From: DATBVX01 sp963705495
GTDB taxonomy: Bacteria > Pseudomonadota > Gammaproteobacteria > Steroidobacterales > Steroidobacteraceae
Reading direction: 5' to 3'
DNA: 64,000 nt
Assembly (NCBI GenBank): GCA_963705495.1
Contig: CAVPJQ010000026.1
Coordinates: 23,980 to 87,979, forward strand
A program made the translations under genes and the position numbers. Below, one piece after another: positions 27,516 through 36,209 of this stretch. The notes beneath the pieces were generated by a model. The model was not told the origin of the DNA. It did not search any database and saw nothing but the letters and a program-made list of their open reading frames with translations. The stretch's first letter is position 1, and each line of letters begins with the position of its first letter.

Positions 27516-28139
27516 ATGAACCGCTTCTCCTGTTCGCGCATCAGGGCCGCATTCGTCCTGTCCATCGTCCTGCCTTGTGCCAACGCGTGGGCAACCTGTA
27601 GTCCGATTGTCGTGGACGTCGGCAGAAACGGGATCGAGCTTGGCGCTGCTGGCGTCGGGGTTTACTTCGATGTCGACAACAACGGGATTCCCAATCACGT
27701 CCAGTGGGTGAGGCCGGGCGGCGACGAAGCCTTCCTGGCGCTCGATCGCAATGGCAATGGCATCGTCGACAATGGCGGTGAGCTCTTCGGAGTAGGAACG
27801 CCCCTGTTCTTCGCAGGTACCAACGCACCCAACGGTTTCGTCGGGCTCGCGCAGTACGACTCGATCGCGCTGGGCGGGAACGACGATGGTTACATCACGA
27901 AGGACGACGCGATCTGGTCGGCACTGCGACTGTGGCGCGATATCAATGCCGACGGGATATCGACACGTGATGAGATGCTCACGCCGGAGCGCCTGGGGAT
28001 CACGTCCTTCGAGACCATCCCGAAATTCGGCAAGCGTTACGACCCTGCGGGAAACATCCTGCCCTATTGGGCTTGGGCCGCGACCACGGGTCGGCCGAAG
28101 AGGGCGGTGATGGTCGACGTGTTTTTCCTGGAGATATAG
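27516..28139 (+). CDS. Secreted calcium-binding (EF-hand-like) protein (third gene of cassette)
   Basis: The 207-residue protein has a signal peptide ending A-N-A-W-A at about residue 26. Several acidic loops fit EF-hand or dockerin-type calcium sites: D-V-D-N-N-G-I-P-N, D-R-N-G-N-G-I-V-D followed by G-G-E-L-F-G, D-D-G-Y-I-T-K-D-D and D-I-N-A-D-G-I-S-T-R-D-E. This order resembles calcium-binding regions found at the C-termini of large RTX or adhesin proteins, here as a stand-alone protein. It is the last gene of the three-gene cassette. Confidence 0.78.
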   Translation: MNRFSCSRIRAAFVLSIVLPCANAWATCSPIVVDVGRNGIELGAAGVGVYFDVDNNGIPNHVQWVRPGGDEAFLALDRNGNGIVDNGGELFGVGTPLFFAGTNAPNGFVGLAQYDSIALGGNDDGYITKDDAIWSALRLWRDINADGISTRDEMLTPERLGITSFETIPKFGKRYDPAGNILPYWAWAATTGRPKRAVMVDVFFLEI

Positions 28140-28297
28140 CTGGACAGCATTTGTCATATCCTCGCGGGTGCGTGATCGCTATCGCAGCGGCGCGCGCCCG
28201 TTTGACTATTTTCCCGCCCGCGTGAACGTCAGCACACCCTGTTGACAGATTCGCCTCTAAGGTTCGAAGCGAAATCTGTCACCTGGGTGGTACGACG

Positions 28298-28480
28298 ATG
28301 ACGCCGAATCCCTCGATGACCGGCTCGTTCAAAATGACGCTGCCGACCGATCTGCTGAATGCACTGCAGGCAACGCCTGTGGAAAATCCCGGCAAGGACC
28401 TGGATCTGAAGGGCCTGAAGCCCTCCTTCATGGAGCGGGTGTTCGGGCTGTTCTCGGGGTCCTCGCGCCGCCGCCGCTGA
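28298..28480 (+). CDS. Small hypothetical protein (60 residues)
   Basis: The frame shows strong third-position G/C use throughout and ends in four arginines (F-G-L-F-S-G-S-S-R-R-R-R). The middle is amphipathic with L-P-T-D-L-L-N-A-L. GGGTGG lies about 8 bases before the ATG. An imperfect inverted repeat with one bulge (28244-28254 with 28269-28280) lies just upstream. No family recognised. Confidence 0.55.
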   Translation: MTPNPSMTGSFKMTLPTDLLNALQATPVENPGKDLDLKGLKPSFMERVFGLFSGSSRRRR

Positions 28481-28487
28481 GACCAGA

Positions 28488-28649
28488 ATGTCCCGCAAGT
28501 CGCAGCCGATCCTGCCTGGTTCGCGAAACCCCGCAAAGCGAGCCGGCAGCGCTGCCCCGGCCAACCGCACGCCTCTACAGGGGCACGGCTCCACGCCTCG
28601 CTATCCAGCCCGTCTGTGGGGCGCCCGCGGCAGCTGCCTCTGCCGCTAA
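28488..28649 (+). CDS. Possible 53-residue basic protein
   Basis: A short frame begins 8 bp after the previous stop with M-S-R-K-S-Q-P and is rich in Arg, Pro and Ala, ending in R-G-S-C-L-C-R. Third-position bias is moderate. There is no clear ribosome site of its own. It could be spurious; listed because of its close spacing to the preceding small gene. Confidence 0.28.
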   Translation: MSRKSQPILPGSRNPAKRAGSAAPANRTPLQGHGSTPRYPARLWGARGSCLCR

Positions 28650-28703
28650 CGCACACGCTCCGAGTTGTTTATTCGTTGCTGACGATTGACTACGATTGCG
28701 GTC

Positions 28704-28952
28704 ATGGAGAACCGCGTCGTTAGACTCTCGAGGCCGCTATACGAGGCGCTGCCGTATCTCTACATTGGTGCGGGAATCGGTGCGGCAGCAGGCTCGTATT
28801 TCATCGCGCGCCATCCCTGGTCAGACATCCTCCTGGTGCTCGCCGTGCTGTGCGTGCTGGGAGGCCTCGTCGTGCTTCTGAAGCGGCGCGATTATCGCGC
28901 TAAGCGTGGCGAGTACCGGGGCACTCCGCTCGACGAGAATTCGCTGCGGTGA
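28704..28952 (+). CDS. Small two-helix membrane protein
   Basis: The 82-residue protein begins at ATG (a TTG 18 bp upstream is also in frame). Two hydrophobic segments, around residues 17-34 and 40-58, are joined by a short H-P-W-S-D turn. They are followed by a basic, soluble tail (K-R-R-D-Y-R-A-K-R-G-E-Y-R-G). The charge pattern predicts both termini in the cytoplasm. No characterised family is recognised. It converges on the ExeA-FHA gene. Confidence 0.65.
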   Translation: MENRVVRLSRPLYEALPYLYIGAGIGAAAGSYFIARHPWSDILLVLAVLCVLGGLVVLLKRRDYRAKRGEYRGTPLDENSLR

Positions 28953-28979
28953 GACTCGGGCCGTCGGCCCGCTCAATCA

Positions 28980-30224
28980 CTATTCCCCCCAGGCCTGCTC
29001 ACCCGCTGTAGCGGGGACGTCAACGGGCTCGGATTCCTGGCGCTGCTGCTTGTGCGCGCGCTCGTCGATGTACGTGATCTCGTGCTTGCCGATCTGCACG
29101 ACGTCTCCATCGTTGAGATTGTGCTTACGGACACGCTTGCCCTTCACGTAGATTCCGTTCGTGCTGTTGAGATCCTCGATCACGCAACTCTCTGGCGTGG
29201 TGATGATCTGGCAGTGATGCCTGCTGATGAACTTACTGTCGATCGGCAGATCGTTGTCCCTGGTCCGGCCGATGATCACACGGCCCGGTCTCAGCAGCCG
29301 CTCCAGCACTGTCTGGCCCTCGAAACCGATCAGGACGCGCGCGACATGGGCCGATGAGTCGCTGCTCTGCACCGCTTCGACGGTGGGCACCAGCACGCGG
29401 TGGCTGCGTGCGGAATACTCGCCCCACTGCAGTTCGCGAATCGCGGTTTCGATTTCCGGAGGATCCACGTGGTCCTTGTCCAGCGCATAGGCGGCCATCA
29501 TTGCGGTGTCGCACACCGTGTTGATGAGCCGGGGGATTCCACCCGTATAGCGGTAGATCAACGGCAGGCAGTCATCACTGAAGATCTGGCGCCCCTGTGA
29601 GCCGGAAACCTCGAGGCGGTGCTGAATGTAAGCACGCGTGTCCACCTTCGACAGAGGCGTCAGATGAAAGCGCAGCCGGATGCGCTGAGCGAGCTGGACC
29701 AGTTCCGGGGAGCTCAGCTTATCGTTGAGCTCCGGCTGGCCCGCAAGGATGATCCTTAGCACCTTCTCCTTGGTGGTTTCGATGCCTGATAGCAGCCGGA
29801 CCTCCTCGAGTACCTTGTGGGTCAGGTTCTGCGCCTCGTCGATGATCAGGAGCACCTTGCGGTTGTTGGCGTATTGCTCGATCAGGAAATTGTTGAGCGT
29901 GCTCAGCACCTCGGCCTTCTTCATCTTGAAGGGCGAGAAGCCGAACTGCACCAGCACCGCTTGCAGGAATTCGGTGGCAGAGAGCTGCGTCTGGTTGATC
30001 TGGGCGACGATCACGTCCTTCTCCAGCTCGCGCAGGAACGTCTCGATGAGCGTGGTCTTTCCAGAACCGATTTCGCCCGTGATGACGACGAATCCGTCGG
30101 TGAACCAGATGGTCGATTCCATGTACGCCTTGGCGCGTGCATGGTGTTTGCTCAGATAGAGGAATGCGGGGTCCGGGCTGAGGCGGAACGGCAGCTCATT
30201 GAGTTTGAACAGCTCGAGATACAT
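28980..30224 (-). CDS. ExeA/GspA-type AAA ATPase fused to a C-terminal FHA domain
   Basis: The 414-residue protein opens like ExeA/GspA ATPases (F-K-L-N-E-L-P-F-R-L-S-P-D-P-A-F). It has Walker A G-E-I-G-S-G-K-T at 50-57, Walker B L-L-I-I-D-E-A-Q-N near 125, and the downstream G-Q-P-E-L and G-G-I-P-R-L-I-N blocks. From about residue 300 it changes to a forkhead-associated domain: G-R-V-I-I-G-R, S-R-H-H-C-Q-I and N-G-I-Y-V-K-G, the conserved phosphothreonine-binding positions. ExeA assembles the type II secretion pore with ExeB; no secretin or peptidoglycan-binding part is present here. The protein may couple an ATPase to Thr phosphorylation. Confidence 0.9.
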   Translation of the reverse strand: MYLELFKLNELPFRLSPDPAFLYLSKHHARAKAYMESTIWFTDGFVVITGEIGSGKTTLIETFLRELEKDVIVAQINQTQLSATEFLQAVLVQFGFSPFKMKKAEVLSTLNNFLIEQYANNRKVLLIIDEAQNLTHKVLEEVRLLSGIETTKEKVLRIILAGQPELNDKLSSPELVQLAQRIRLRFHLTPLSKVDTRAYIQHRLEVSGSQGRQIFSDDCLPLIYRYTGGIPRLINTVCDTAMMAAYALDKDHVDPPEIETAIRELQWGEYSARSHRVLVPTVEAVQSSDSSAHVARVLIGFEGQTVLERLLRPGRVIIGRTRDNDLPIDSKFISRHHCQIITTPESCVIEDLNSTNGIYVKGKRVRKHNLNDGDVVQIGKHEITYIDERAHKQQRQESEPVDVPATAGEQAWGE

Positions 30225-30285
30225 TCTTCACGACCCGGGCGGCACGTCCTCGTGCCAGTCTTGAATCAAGTGTAAGGGAAATCCC

Positions 30286-31386
30286 TCAGTCAGCAGAAAT
30301 CGGGCGTTCACGCAGCCGCAGAAGCCGTTTCAGCCGCTGGTCGCGCCGCGCAGCGCTGGATTCCACCACGGTGCAATGGCCAAGCTTGCGCCGCGGACGG
30401 GCCTCCTTTCCATAATCGTGGAAGTGGAGGTTGGGCTCGCTCAACCACAGGGTCCGGTCGGGCAGAGTCCCGACGAAGTTGAGCATGGCGCAATGCCCGG
30501 TGGCAGCGGTACTGCCCAATGGCCAACCGAGAATGGCGCGCAGGTGATTCTCGAACTGGCTGGTGACAGCGCCCTCGATGGTCCAGTGACCGGAATTGTG
30601 GACCCGGGGCGCCATTTCATTCGCCAGCAGACGGCCGCGCACCACGAAAAACTCGATGGCGAGAATCCCGGCATAGTTGAAGTGTCTCAGGACGCTGCGC
30701 AGGTGGCGCTCAGCCAGCCTCTGGAGCGAGCGTTGAACGTACGGCGCGCTCGTGTAGCTGAGAATGCCCTCCACGTGCATGTTCGTCGCGAGAGGGTAGA
30801 CTCGAATCTCGCCCGTGCGGCTGCGTGCGCCGATGATCGAAACCTCGCGGCTGAAATCTACCAACGCCTCGTAAATGAGAGCCTGCCCGCCGAGCTCCGA
30901 CCAGGCGGCCGATCGATCGGCGTCGTTGCGCAGGACTCTCTGACCCTTGCCGTCGTAGCCCAGCCGGCATGTCTTGAGCACGCCGGGCAGCCCAATCCTG
31001 CGCACGGCCCGCGCAAGATCGGCCGCTGAATCGACGGCGGCGAACGCGGGAGTCGGTATGCGGAGCTGACGGAACAGCTGCTTTTCGCTGAGCCGATCCT
31101 GCGAGGCCGCGAGTGCAGCCGCCGGCGGCAGCACGGCCGTCTGCGCCTCGATGGCAGCCAGGCCTTCCGCCGAGACATTTTCCCAGTCGAACGTGACGAC
31201 ATCGACTTCGCGCGCAAGCTTCGTCAGCAGTGCGACATCGTTGAGCTCGCCGGTCAGGATCGGCGCAACCTGCGCGGCCGAAGCGTCGGCACTGCGATCG
31301 ACGAACCGAAACCTGAGCCCCAGGGGAAAACCGGCCAGGGCCAGCATGCGTCCAAGCTGGCCGGCACCGATGATGCCGATTCTCAT
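30286..31386 (-). CDS. purK: N5-carboxyaminoimidazole ribonucleotide synthase
   Basis: The 366-residue ATP-grasp enzyme carboxylates AIR at N5 with bicarbonate in purine synthesis. It starts I-G-I-I-G-A-G-Q-L-G-R-M-L and carries the PurK blocks K-T-C-R-L-G-Y-D-G-K-G-Q, N-E-M-A-P-R-V-H-N-S-G-H-W-T and the closing H-F-H-D-Y-G-K. Its ATG overlaps the purE stop (ATGA), so purEK is an operon read on the minus strand. Length is normal. Confidence 0.97.
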   Translation of the reverse strand: MRIGIIGAGQLGRMLALAGFPLGLRFRFVDRSADASAAQVAPILTGELNDVALLTKLAREVDVVTFDWENVSAEGLAAIEAQTAVLPPAAALAASQDRLSEKQLFRQLRIPTPAFAAVDSAADLARAVRRIGLPGVLKTCRLGYDGKGQRVLRNDADRSAAWSELGGQALIYEALVDFSREVSIIGARSRTGEIRVYPLATNMHVEGILSYTSAPYVQRSLQRLAERHLRSVLRHFNYAGILAIEFFVVRGRLLANEMAPRVHNSGHWTIEGAVTSQFENHLRAILGWPLGSTAATGHCAMLNFVGTLPDRTLWLSEPNLHFHDYGKEARPRRKLGHCTVVESSAARRDQRLKRLLRLRERPISAD

Positions 31387-31889
31387 CCTGCAGGAGCCGT
31401 GGAACGGCGGGGATCGCCGGCTTTGAGCACTTCCTGCGTCTGGGTCTGGCGGAAAGCCTTGAGCGCCTGATCGATCTCGGGATGCTTGTTAGCGAGGATG
31501 GCGACGGCCAGGAGTCCCGCATTCGTCGCCCCGGCGCTGCCAATCGCGACCGTCGCCACCGGCACTCCCGCTGGCATCTGCACTATCGAGAGCAGGGAGT
31601 CGAGACCGCTCAGGGTCTTCGACTGGACCGGGACGCCCAGCACCGGAAGAGTGGTTTTTGCGGCTGTCATGCCGGGCAAATGCGCCGCGCCACCGGCGCC
31701 GGCGATGATCACTTCAAGGCCGCGCTGCTGTGCGCTGCTCGCATACTCGAACAGCAGGTCGGGCGTGCGATGCGCGGACACGACACGCACTTCATGTGCT
31801 ACACCGAACCGCTCGAGAATTTCCGCTGCCGGACGCATCGTCTCCCAGTCGGAGGAGGAGCCCATGATGATGCCGACCAGCGGTTTCAT
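31383..31889 (-). CDS. purE: 5-(carboxyamino)imidazole ribonucleotide mutase
   Basis: The 168-residue class I PurE converts N5-CAIR to CAIR. Signature blocks are G-I-I-M-G-S-S-S-D-W-E-T-M, V-S-A-H-R-T-P and G-A-G-G-A-A-H-L-P-G-M. The start at M-K-P-L-V was chosen because residues upstream show no PurE similarity. The gene is first in the minus-strand purEK pair. The next step, PurC, is encoded 6.7 kb away and appears frameshifted. Confidence 0.97.
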   Translation of the reverse strand: MKPLVGIIMGSSSDWETMRPAAEILERFGVAHEVRVVSAHRTPDLLFEYASSAQQRGLEVIIAGAGGAAHLPGMTAAKTTLPVLGVPVQSKTLSGLDSLLSIVQMPAGVPVATVAIGSAGATNAGLLAVAILANKHPEIDQALKAFRQTQTQEVLKAGDPRRSTAPAG

Positions 31890-31938
31890 GCGGGAATTGT
31901 AGCACGCACGCTCGCAGCGACCGCTGACTTGAGCGCTC

Positions 31939-32460
31939 TCATCCGGCTGACGAGTCGAGAATCTCGCGCAGGTAATGGAACAACTCACGCGCCGCTCGCG
32001 GCGCGCCACCGTGTCGAGCCTCCTCACCGGCAGCCGCGAGCAGTTTCTGCACTCGCTGCGCGTCGGCGCGCGGGTGCTCGGCGAGCAGTTCCTCGAGTGC
32101 TGCGGGATCGCGCAGCAGCCGCTCGCGCCATTGCTCAACGCGTTTGAACTGGCGTGTCGCCGCATTCTCTTTCTGTCGGTGTGCTTCGAGCGCCGCGCGA
32201 ATCTGCTCGGTGTCGATCTTGCGCATGAGCTTGCCGATATACTGACGCTGGCGCAGTTGCGCTCCGTGGCTCGGGATCCGCCGGGCGGCGAGGATGGCGT
32301 CGCGCAAGTTCTCCGGCAACGGCAGAGTCTCGAACAACGAGTCGGGCAAATCGATCAACTGCTCGCCGAGGCCCTGCAGCTCCTGTGACGCGCGTTTGCG
32401 TGCGCCCTTGCTGGGGCGTTCCTCGTCAGGTTCCTGGTCATCGTGACGTCGGCGGATCAT
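31939..32460 (-). CDS. darP: Ribosome biogenesis factor DarP (YjgA, DUF615)
   Basis: The 173-residue highly charged protein matches YjgA: P-S-K-G-A-R-K-R near the N-terminus, L-P-L-P-E-N-L-R-D-A-I, R-Q-Y-I-G-K-L-M-R and a helical C-terminus with F-H-Y-L-R-E-I. DarP associates with late 50S precursors in E. coli. ATG at M-I-R-R-R is preferred; an earlier in-frame start is possible. It is divergent from pmbA, the same arrangement as in E. coli. Confidence 0.93.
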   Translation of the reverse strand: MIRRRHDDQEPDEERPSKGARKRASQELQGLGEQLIDLPDSLFETLPLPENLRDAILAARRIPSHGAQLRQRQYIGKLMRKIDTEQIRAALEAHRQKENAATRQFKRVEQWRERLLRDPAALEELLAEHPRADAQRVQKLLAAAGEEARHGGAPRAARELFHYLREILDSSAG

Positions 32461-32547
32461 GCGGGCGCCGAGTATCCGGTGACGGGTGCGCGTTGGCAAT
32501 CCGGCGGCTAGAATGCCGGCCCTTCCATTGGTCTCACAGGTTCAATC

Positions 32548-33897
32548 ATGGCAGCCGAAGAGCAAGCCATCGTTCCGCTTACTAACAAGGACCTTGAAGG
32601 TCTGGTCGCCTATGCGCTCGAAGAAGCGCGCGCCGAGCGCGCGAACCAGGCGGAAGTCGGAGTGAGCGTCGAAACCGGCTTGAGCGTGACGGTTCGGCTG
32701 GGTGAGGTGGATACGCTCGAATACCAGCGCGATCGCGGCCTCGGGATCACTGTGTACTTCGATCATCGCAAAGGCTCGGCGAGCACCGCCGACCTCAGAC
32801 GCGAAGCGATTCGCGAGACGGTGCTCAAGGCCTGCAGCATTGCGCGCTTTACAGCCTCGGACGATTGCGCCGGACTGGCTGATGCGCAACTGATGGCACG
32901 CGAACTGCCCGACCTGGCACTCTCGCATCCCTGGGACATCTCACCTGAGGCATCGATCGAGGTTGCCCGCGCGTGTGAAGCGGCCGCGCTCGCCGTCGAT
33001 CCGCGCGTGCGTAACTCCGAGGGCGCGTCGCTCGGCACACATCACGGTACGCGTGTTTACGGAAACAGCCATGGATTCATCGGTGGCTTCCAGAGCACTT
33101 CGCACAGCGTGAGCTGCGCTGTGGTCGCCAGTGAAGGCGAAGAAATGCAGCGCGACTACTGGTACACGACTGCGCGCGACTGGCGTGAGCTCGAGGACGC
33201 GGAGCAGGTGGGGCGCGAGAGTGCAGTACGTACCGTCGCGCGCCTCGGATCACGCAAACTGACAACGCGGCGCGCCCCTGTCATGTTCAACCCCGATCTG
33301 TCCCGGGGCTTCTTCGGCCATTTCCTGGCCGCGATCCGTGGCGGAAGCCAGTACCGACGCTCCTCGTTCCTGCTCGGTGCTGCCGGACAGCAGGTGTTTC
33401 CCCCCTTTCTGCAGATTTCAGAGCGCCCTCATATCCGCAAGGCCATTGCGAGCTCCGCTTTCGATAACGAGGGTGTCGCGACCCACGATCGCGAGCTGGT
33501 CAAGGACGGGATCCTGCAGGGCTACATCCTGAGCGCGTACTCGGCTCGTAAGCTCGGCCTGCAGACCACGGGCAATGCCGGCGGTGTGCACAACCTGCTG
33601 GTCTCGCACGGTACGGAGGATCAGAAGGCGCTGTTGCGCCGTATGGATACGGGGCTCCTCGTGACGGAGCTCATGGGCCAGGGTGTCAACATGGTCACCG
33701 GTGATTACTCCCGCGGCGCTTCGGGATTCTGGATCGAACGTGGCGAGATCCGGTACCCGGTGCACGAGATCACCATCGCGGGCAATTTGCGCGACATGCT
33801 GCTTGGCATCGTCGCGGTCGGAAACGATGTTGATCTGCGCGGCGCCGTACGTACCGGCTCGGTGCTGCTCGGTGAGATGACGATTGCGGGGGACTAG
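32548..33897 (+). CDS. pmbA: Metalloprotease subunit PmbA (TldE)
   Basis: The 449-residue protein is the second subunit of the TldD/E protease. It carries family blocks such as R-D-R-G-L-G-I-T-V-Y-F, Y-G-N-S-H-G-F, T-G-N-A-G-G-V-H-N-L and G-D-Y-S-R-G-A-S-G-F-W. As in other TldE subunits it lacks the HExxxH zinc motif, which is supplied by TldD. It is divergent from darP and convergent with the GGDEF-EAL gene. Confidence 0.97.
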   Translation: MAAEEQAIVPLTNKDLEGLVAYALEEARAERANQAEVGVSVETGLSVTVRLGEVDTLEYQRDRGLGITVYFDHRKGSASTADLRREAIRETVLKACSIARFTASDDCAGLADAQLMARELPDLALSHPWDISPEASIEVARACEAAALAVDPRVRNSEGASLGTHHGTRVYGNSHGFIGGFQSTSHSVSCAVVASEGEEMQRDYWYTTARDWRELEDAEQVGRESAVRTVARLGSRKLTTRRAPVMFNPDLSRGFFGHFLAAIRGGSQYRRSSFLLGAAGQQVFPPFLQISERPHIRKAIASSAFDNEGVATHDRELVKDGILQGYILSAYSARKLGLQTTGNAGGVHNLLVSHGTEDQKALLRRMDTGLLVTELMGQGVNMVTGDYSRGASGFWIERGEIRYPVHEITIAGNLRDMLLGIVAVGNDVDLRGAVRTGSVLLGEMTIAGD

Positions 33898-33905
33898 GGG
33901 ATGGT

Positions 33906-36209
33906 TCAGGAGCCGAACAGGGCGCTCTGGGAGCTCGAGCCGAGCAAATCGTTGAGCACGTCTTCGATGGGCTGCGGCTTGCTGACCACGTATCCCTGGA
34001 TATAGTCGATCCCGAGCTGCACCAGCCAATCACGCACCTGCTCGTTCTCGACCTGCGCCGCCACCGTGTCCATGCGGCTCGCAGTCGCCCACTGGGCCAG
34101 TGCCTCGACCAGGCGCTGTGCCCGCACGTCCTTGACCACGTCTTTGAGCAGCGTGCCATCCATCTTGATGGAGCTCGCGCCGTGCGCCTGCAGGCGCCCG
34201 CAGGCAGCGCCACCGACGTTGTCGATCACGATGCGTGCGCCGGCGCGCAACATGCGCTTGGCGAAGCGCGCCACGTCACGGCCGTGGTTGGCTGCGGTGG
34301 TCTCTGCGATCTCGAATAGCCACTGCTCGGCAGGCAGGACATTGCGACGCAGTTGCTCCGCCATCCAATCGTGAAAGTCGGCGATCTCGAGCGAGCGCGG
34401 CGAGATGTTGAGCGATACCTCGATGGTCCGTGAGCCGGGGGGCGACGACCGGGCTGCGATTGCCGTGAGCGCCGCACTCATGACCCAGCGGTCGAGTTCC
34501 GTGATGGCATCGCGATCTGACCCGGTGGACAGGAACTCGAGTGGTGCAATCAGCTTGCCGCGCTCGTCCACGATTCGCGGCAGCAGCTCCAGACGCACTG
34601 GCCGATTTGGATCGCGCACCGGGCGCATGGGCTGCGCGAAGAGCTTCAGTCGATTGTCGCGCAGCGCCTCGCGCAGACGCACTGGGATCAGGACACGCGA
34701 GGAATCCTGCTGCAGGGCAGGCGCTTGAACGGCGCTGGATCGGGTATTGACACCGCTCGCGACCGGTGCGGGGGCGGCCGCCGCGCGTGCCGCAACCAGT
34801 GCGTATCGCAAGCCCGCTGCTGTCGGCGTGACCGCGGCGACGCCGCTGCGAAGCTCCACGCGCGGATCAGTGGAACGCTTGGAGGGATTTTGCTTGCCAG
34901 CAGCCTCGCGGACGCGTTGCGCAACTTCTTGCGCCGTTTCCGCATCGTGGCGTGGCAGCAGGCAGGCGAAGTGGCCACCCTCGAGCCGCGCACAGATTGC
35001 CGCCTCGGGAACCTGGGGCGGACGCAGAATCTTGGCAACGTGGCGAATCAGGCGATCGGCTTCCGGCGCCCCACGCTCGCGGTTGTACGTACCCAGGCCG
35101 ACGATGTCGAAGAAGATGACGCTGGCGCCGGTGCTCTCGGTAGTCGGCAGCGAGCGCATGGCGCGCTCGAGCCCCGCGGCGGAGCGCAGGTTGGTCATCG
35201 AGTCGTAGTCGCGCTCTACGAGTGCGGGGATGAGGGGTCCGATCCGCTCCAGGAGCTGCTGTTCGATATCACCGAACTCGGACGCGAAGGGCGAGCGCAA
35301 CAGTGCCACATAGCCGATCGGGTGGTCTGGGCGCTGCAGGATCGGTGTGGCAATAACGTGATACGAAAGCGAGCCGGAATCCTTGGCAGCTTGCGGCTCG
35401 GGCTCTAGTTCTGGCTGCAGTCCGCCGAACGAGTCCTCATCCGGATCACGATCGGTGTCCTGCTTGAACGGCCTGCTGCTGAGAAAGGTCCGTCGTTCGA
35501 GCTGTATCCATGACAGCACCTGTCGGTGAGCCTGGCGCAACGCGTCCTTTGCAGTCTCGCTGCTCCAGCCCGGCGACTCGACGATGACGCGGATGGAGCT
35601 GTCGGGGACAACCACTGCACCCAGCGCGGAGTCAGTGCGCGAGACTATGGCAGCGAGCAACTCGCGCAGGGGCTCGGTGCTCGTCGCGGAATTGATGAGG
35701 GGCAGTGCCTGGTCGGCGAGCCACTCGAAGTGCTGCAGCTTCGAAGCCGTCTGATCCTGGACGTTATTGCTCGGGAGCTTGCGCAGCGTGGCGAGCTCGC
35801 GCGCGACACACTGCAAGATCGGTTGCAGGGTCTTTTCGACCTCGCCGATGGTCGCGGCCGGCGTGCGGCCGGCGGGGGGTTTGCAGGTCACGCCGAGGAT
35901 GCCGAGGGGAGCCTCGCGCTCATCACGCAGCCACAGCAGGTAAGCGGGTGTCGAGTCGTTCAGCAGCCGCTCTGAGCCGCTGCGGCGGTTCTTGTCCGGG
36001 TCCGCAGCCTCCTGCACCAGGGCTTTCACCTGTCCCGAAAGAGTGCCCTCAACGTCCGCGTCCTTCTGCCACACCATCTTGCCCGCCGCGTCGTAGAAAA
36101 TGACGCCGCGGGCGCGCGGATAGAGCACTTGCACGAGGCGCGCATAGGGCTCGAAAAACGCGGCTTTCCCAGGCCCGCGCAGGGCAGAAAAGGGGTCATT
36201 GTTGGCCAT
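33906..36209 (-). CDS. GAF-like/degenerate GGDEF/degenerate EAL protein
   Basis: The product is 767 residues from the ATG at M-A-N-N-D-P-F. Order: a sensor-like N-terminal half with a GAF-like segment (A-I-V-S-R-T-D-S-A-L-G-A), then a GGDEF fold with the signature changed to E-G-G-H-F (34968-34982), then an EAL fold reading L-E-L-L-P-R (34577-34594). In the EAL part the D-D-F-G motif is replaced by D-N-V-G-G (near 34219) and the E-G-V-E loop by A-Q-V-E, while N-I-S-P, F-E-I-A-E-T, I-K-M-D-G and I-Q-G-Y remain. With key Asp and Glu lost, neither cyclase nor phosphodiesterase activity is expected. A c-di-GMP receptor or RNA-turnover role like LapD, FimX or CsrD is possible. No membrane helix or signal peptide is seen. 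Confidence 0.88.
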   Translation of the reverse strand: MANNDPFSALRGPGKAAFFEPYARLVQVLYPRARGVIFYDAAGKMVWQKDADVEGTLSGQVKALVQEAADPDKNRRSGSERLLNDSTPAYLLWLRDEREAPLGILGVTCKPPAGRTPAATIGEVEKTLQPILQCVARELATLRKLPSNNVQDQTASKLQHFEWLADQALPLINSATSTEPLRELLAAIVSRTDSALGAVVVPDSSIRVIVESPGWSSETAKDALRQAHRQVLSWIQLERRTFLSSRPFKQDTDRDPDEDSFGGLQPELEPEPQAAKDSGSLSYHVIATPILQRPDHPIGYVALLRSPFASEFGDIEQQLLERIGPLIPALVERDYDSMTNLRSAAGLERAMRSLPTTESTGASVIFFDIVGLGTYNRERGAPEADRLIRHVAKILRPPQVPEAAICARLEGGHFACLLPRHDAETAQEVAQRVREAAGKQNPSKRSTDPRVELRSGVAAVTPTAAGLRYALVAARAAAAPAPVASGVNTRSSAVQAPALQQDSSRVLIPVRLREALRDNRLKLFAQPMRPVRDPNRPVRLELLPRIVDERGKLIAPLEFLSTGSDRDAITELDRWVMSAALTAIAARSSPPGSRTIEVSLNISPRSLEIADFHDWMAEQLRRNVLPAEQWLFEIAETTAANHGRDVARFAKRMLRAGARIVIDNVGGAACGRLQAHGASSIKMDGTLLKDVVKDVRAQRLVEALAQWATASRMDTVAAQVENEQVRDWLVQLGIDYIQGYVVSKPQPIEDVLNDLLGSSSQSALFGS

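Noticed and set aside
26023..28139. Mobile element or toxin-antitoxin explanation for the secreted cassette
   Set aside because: No transposase, integrase, direct-repeat ends or toxin-like fold were seen.
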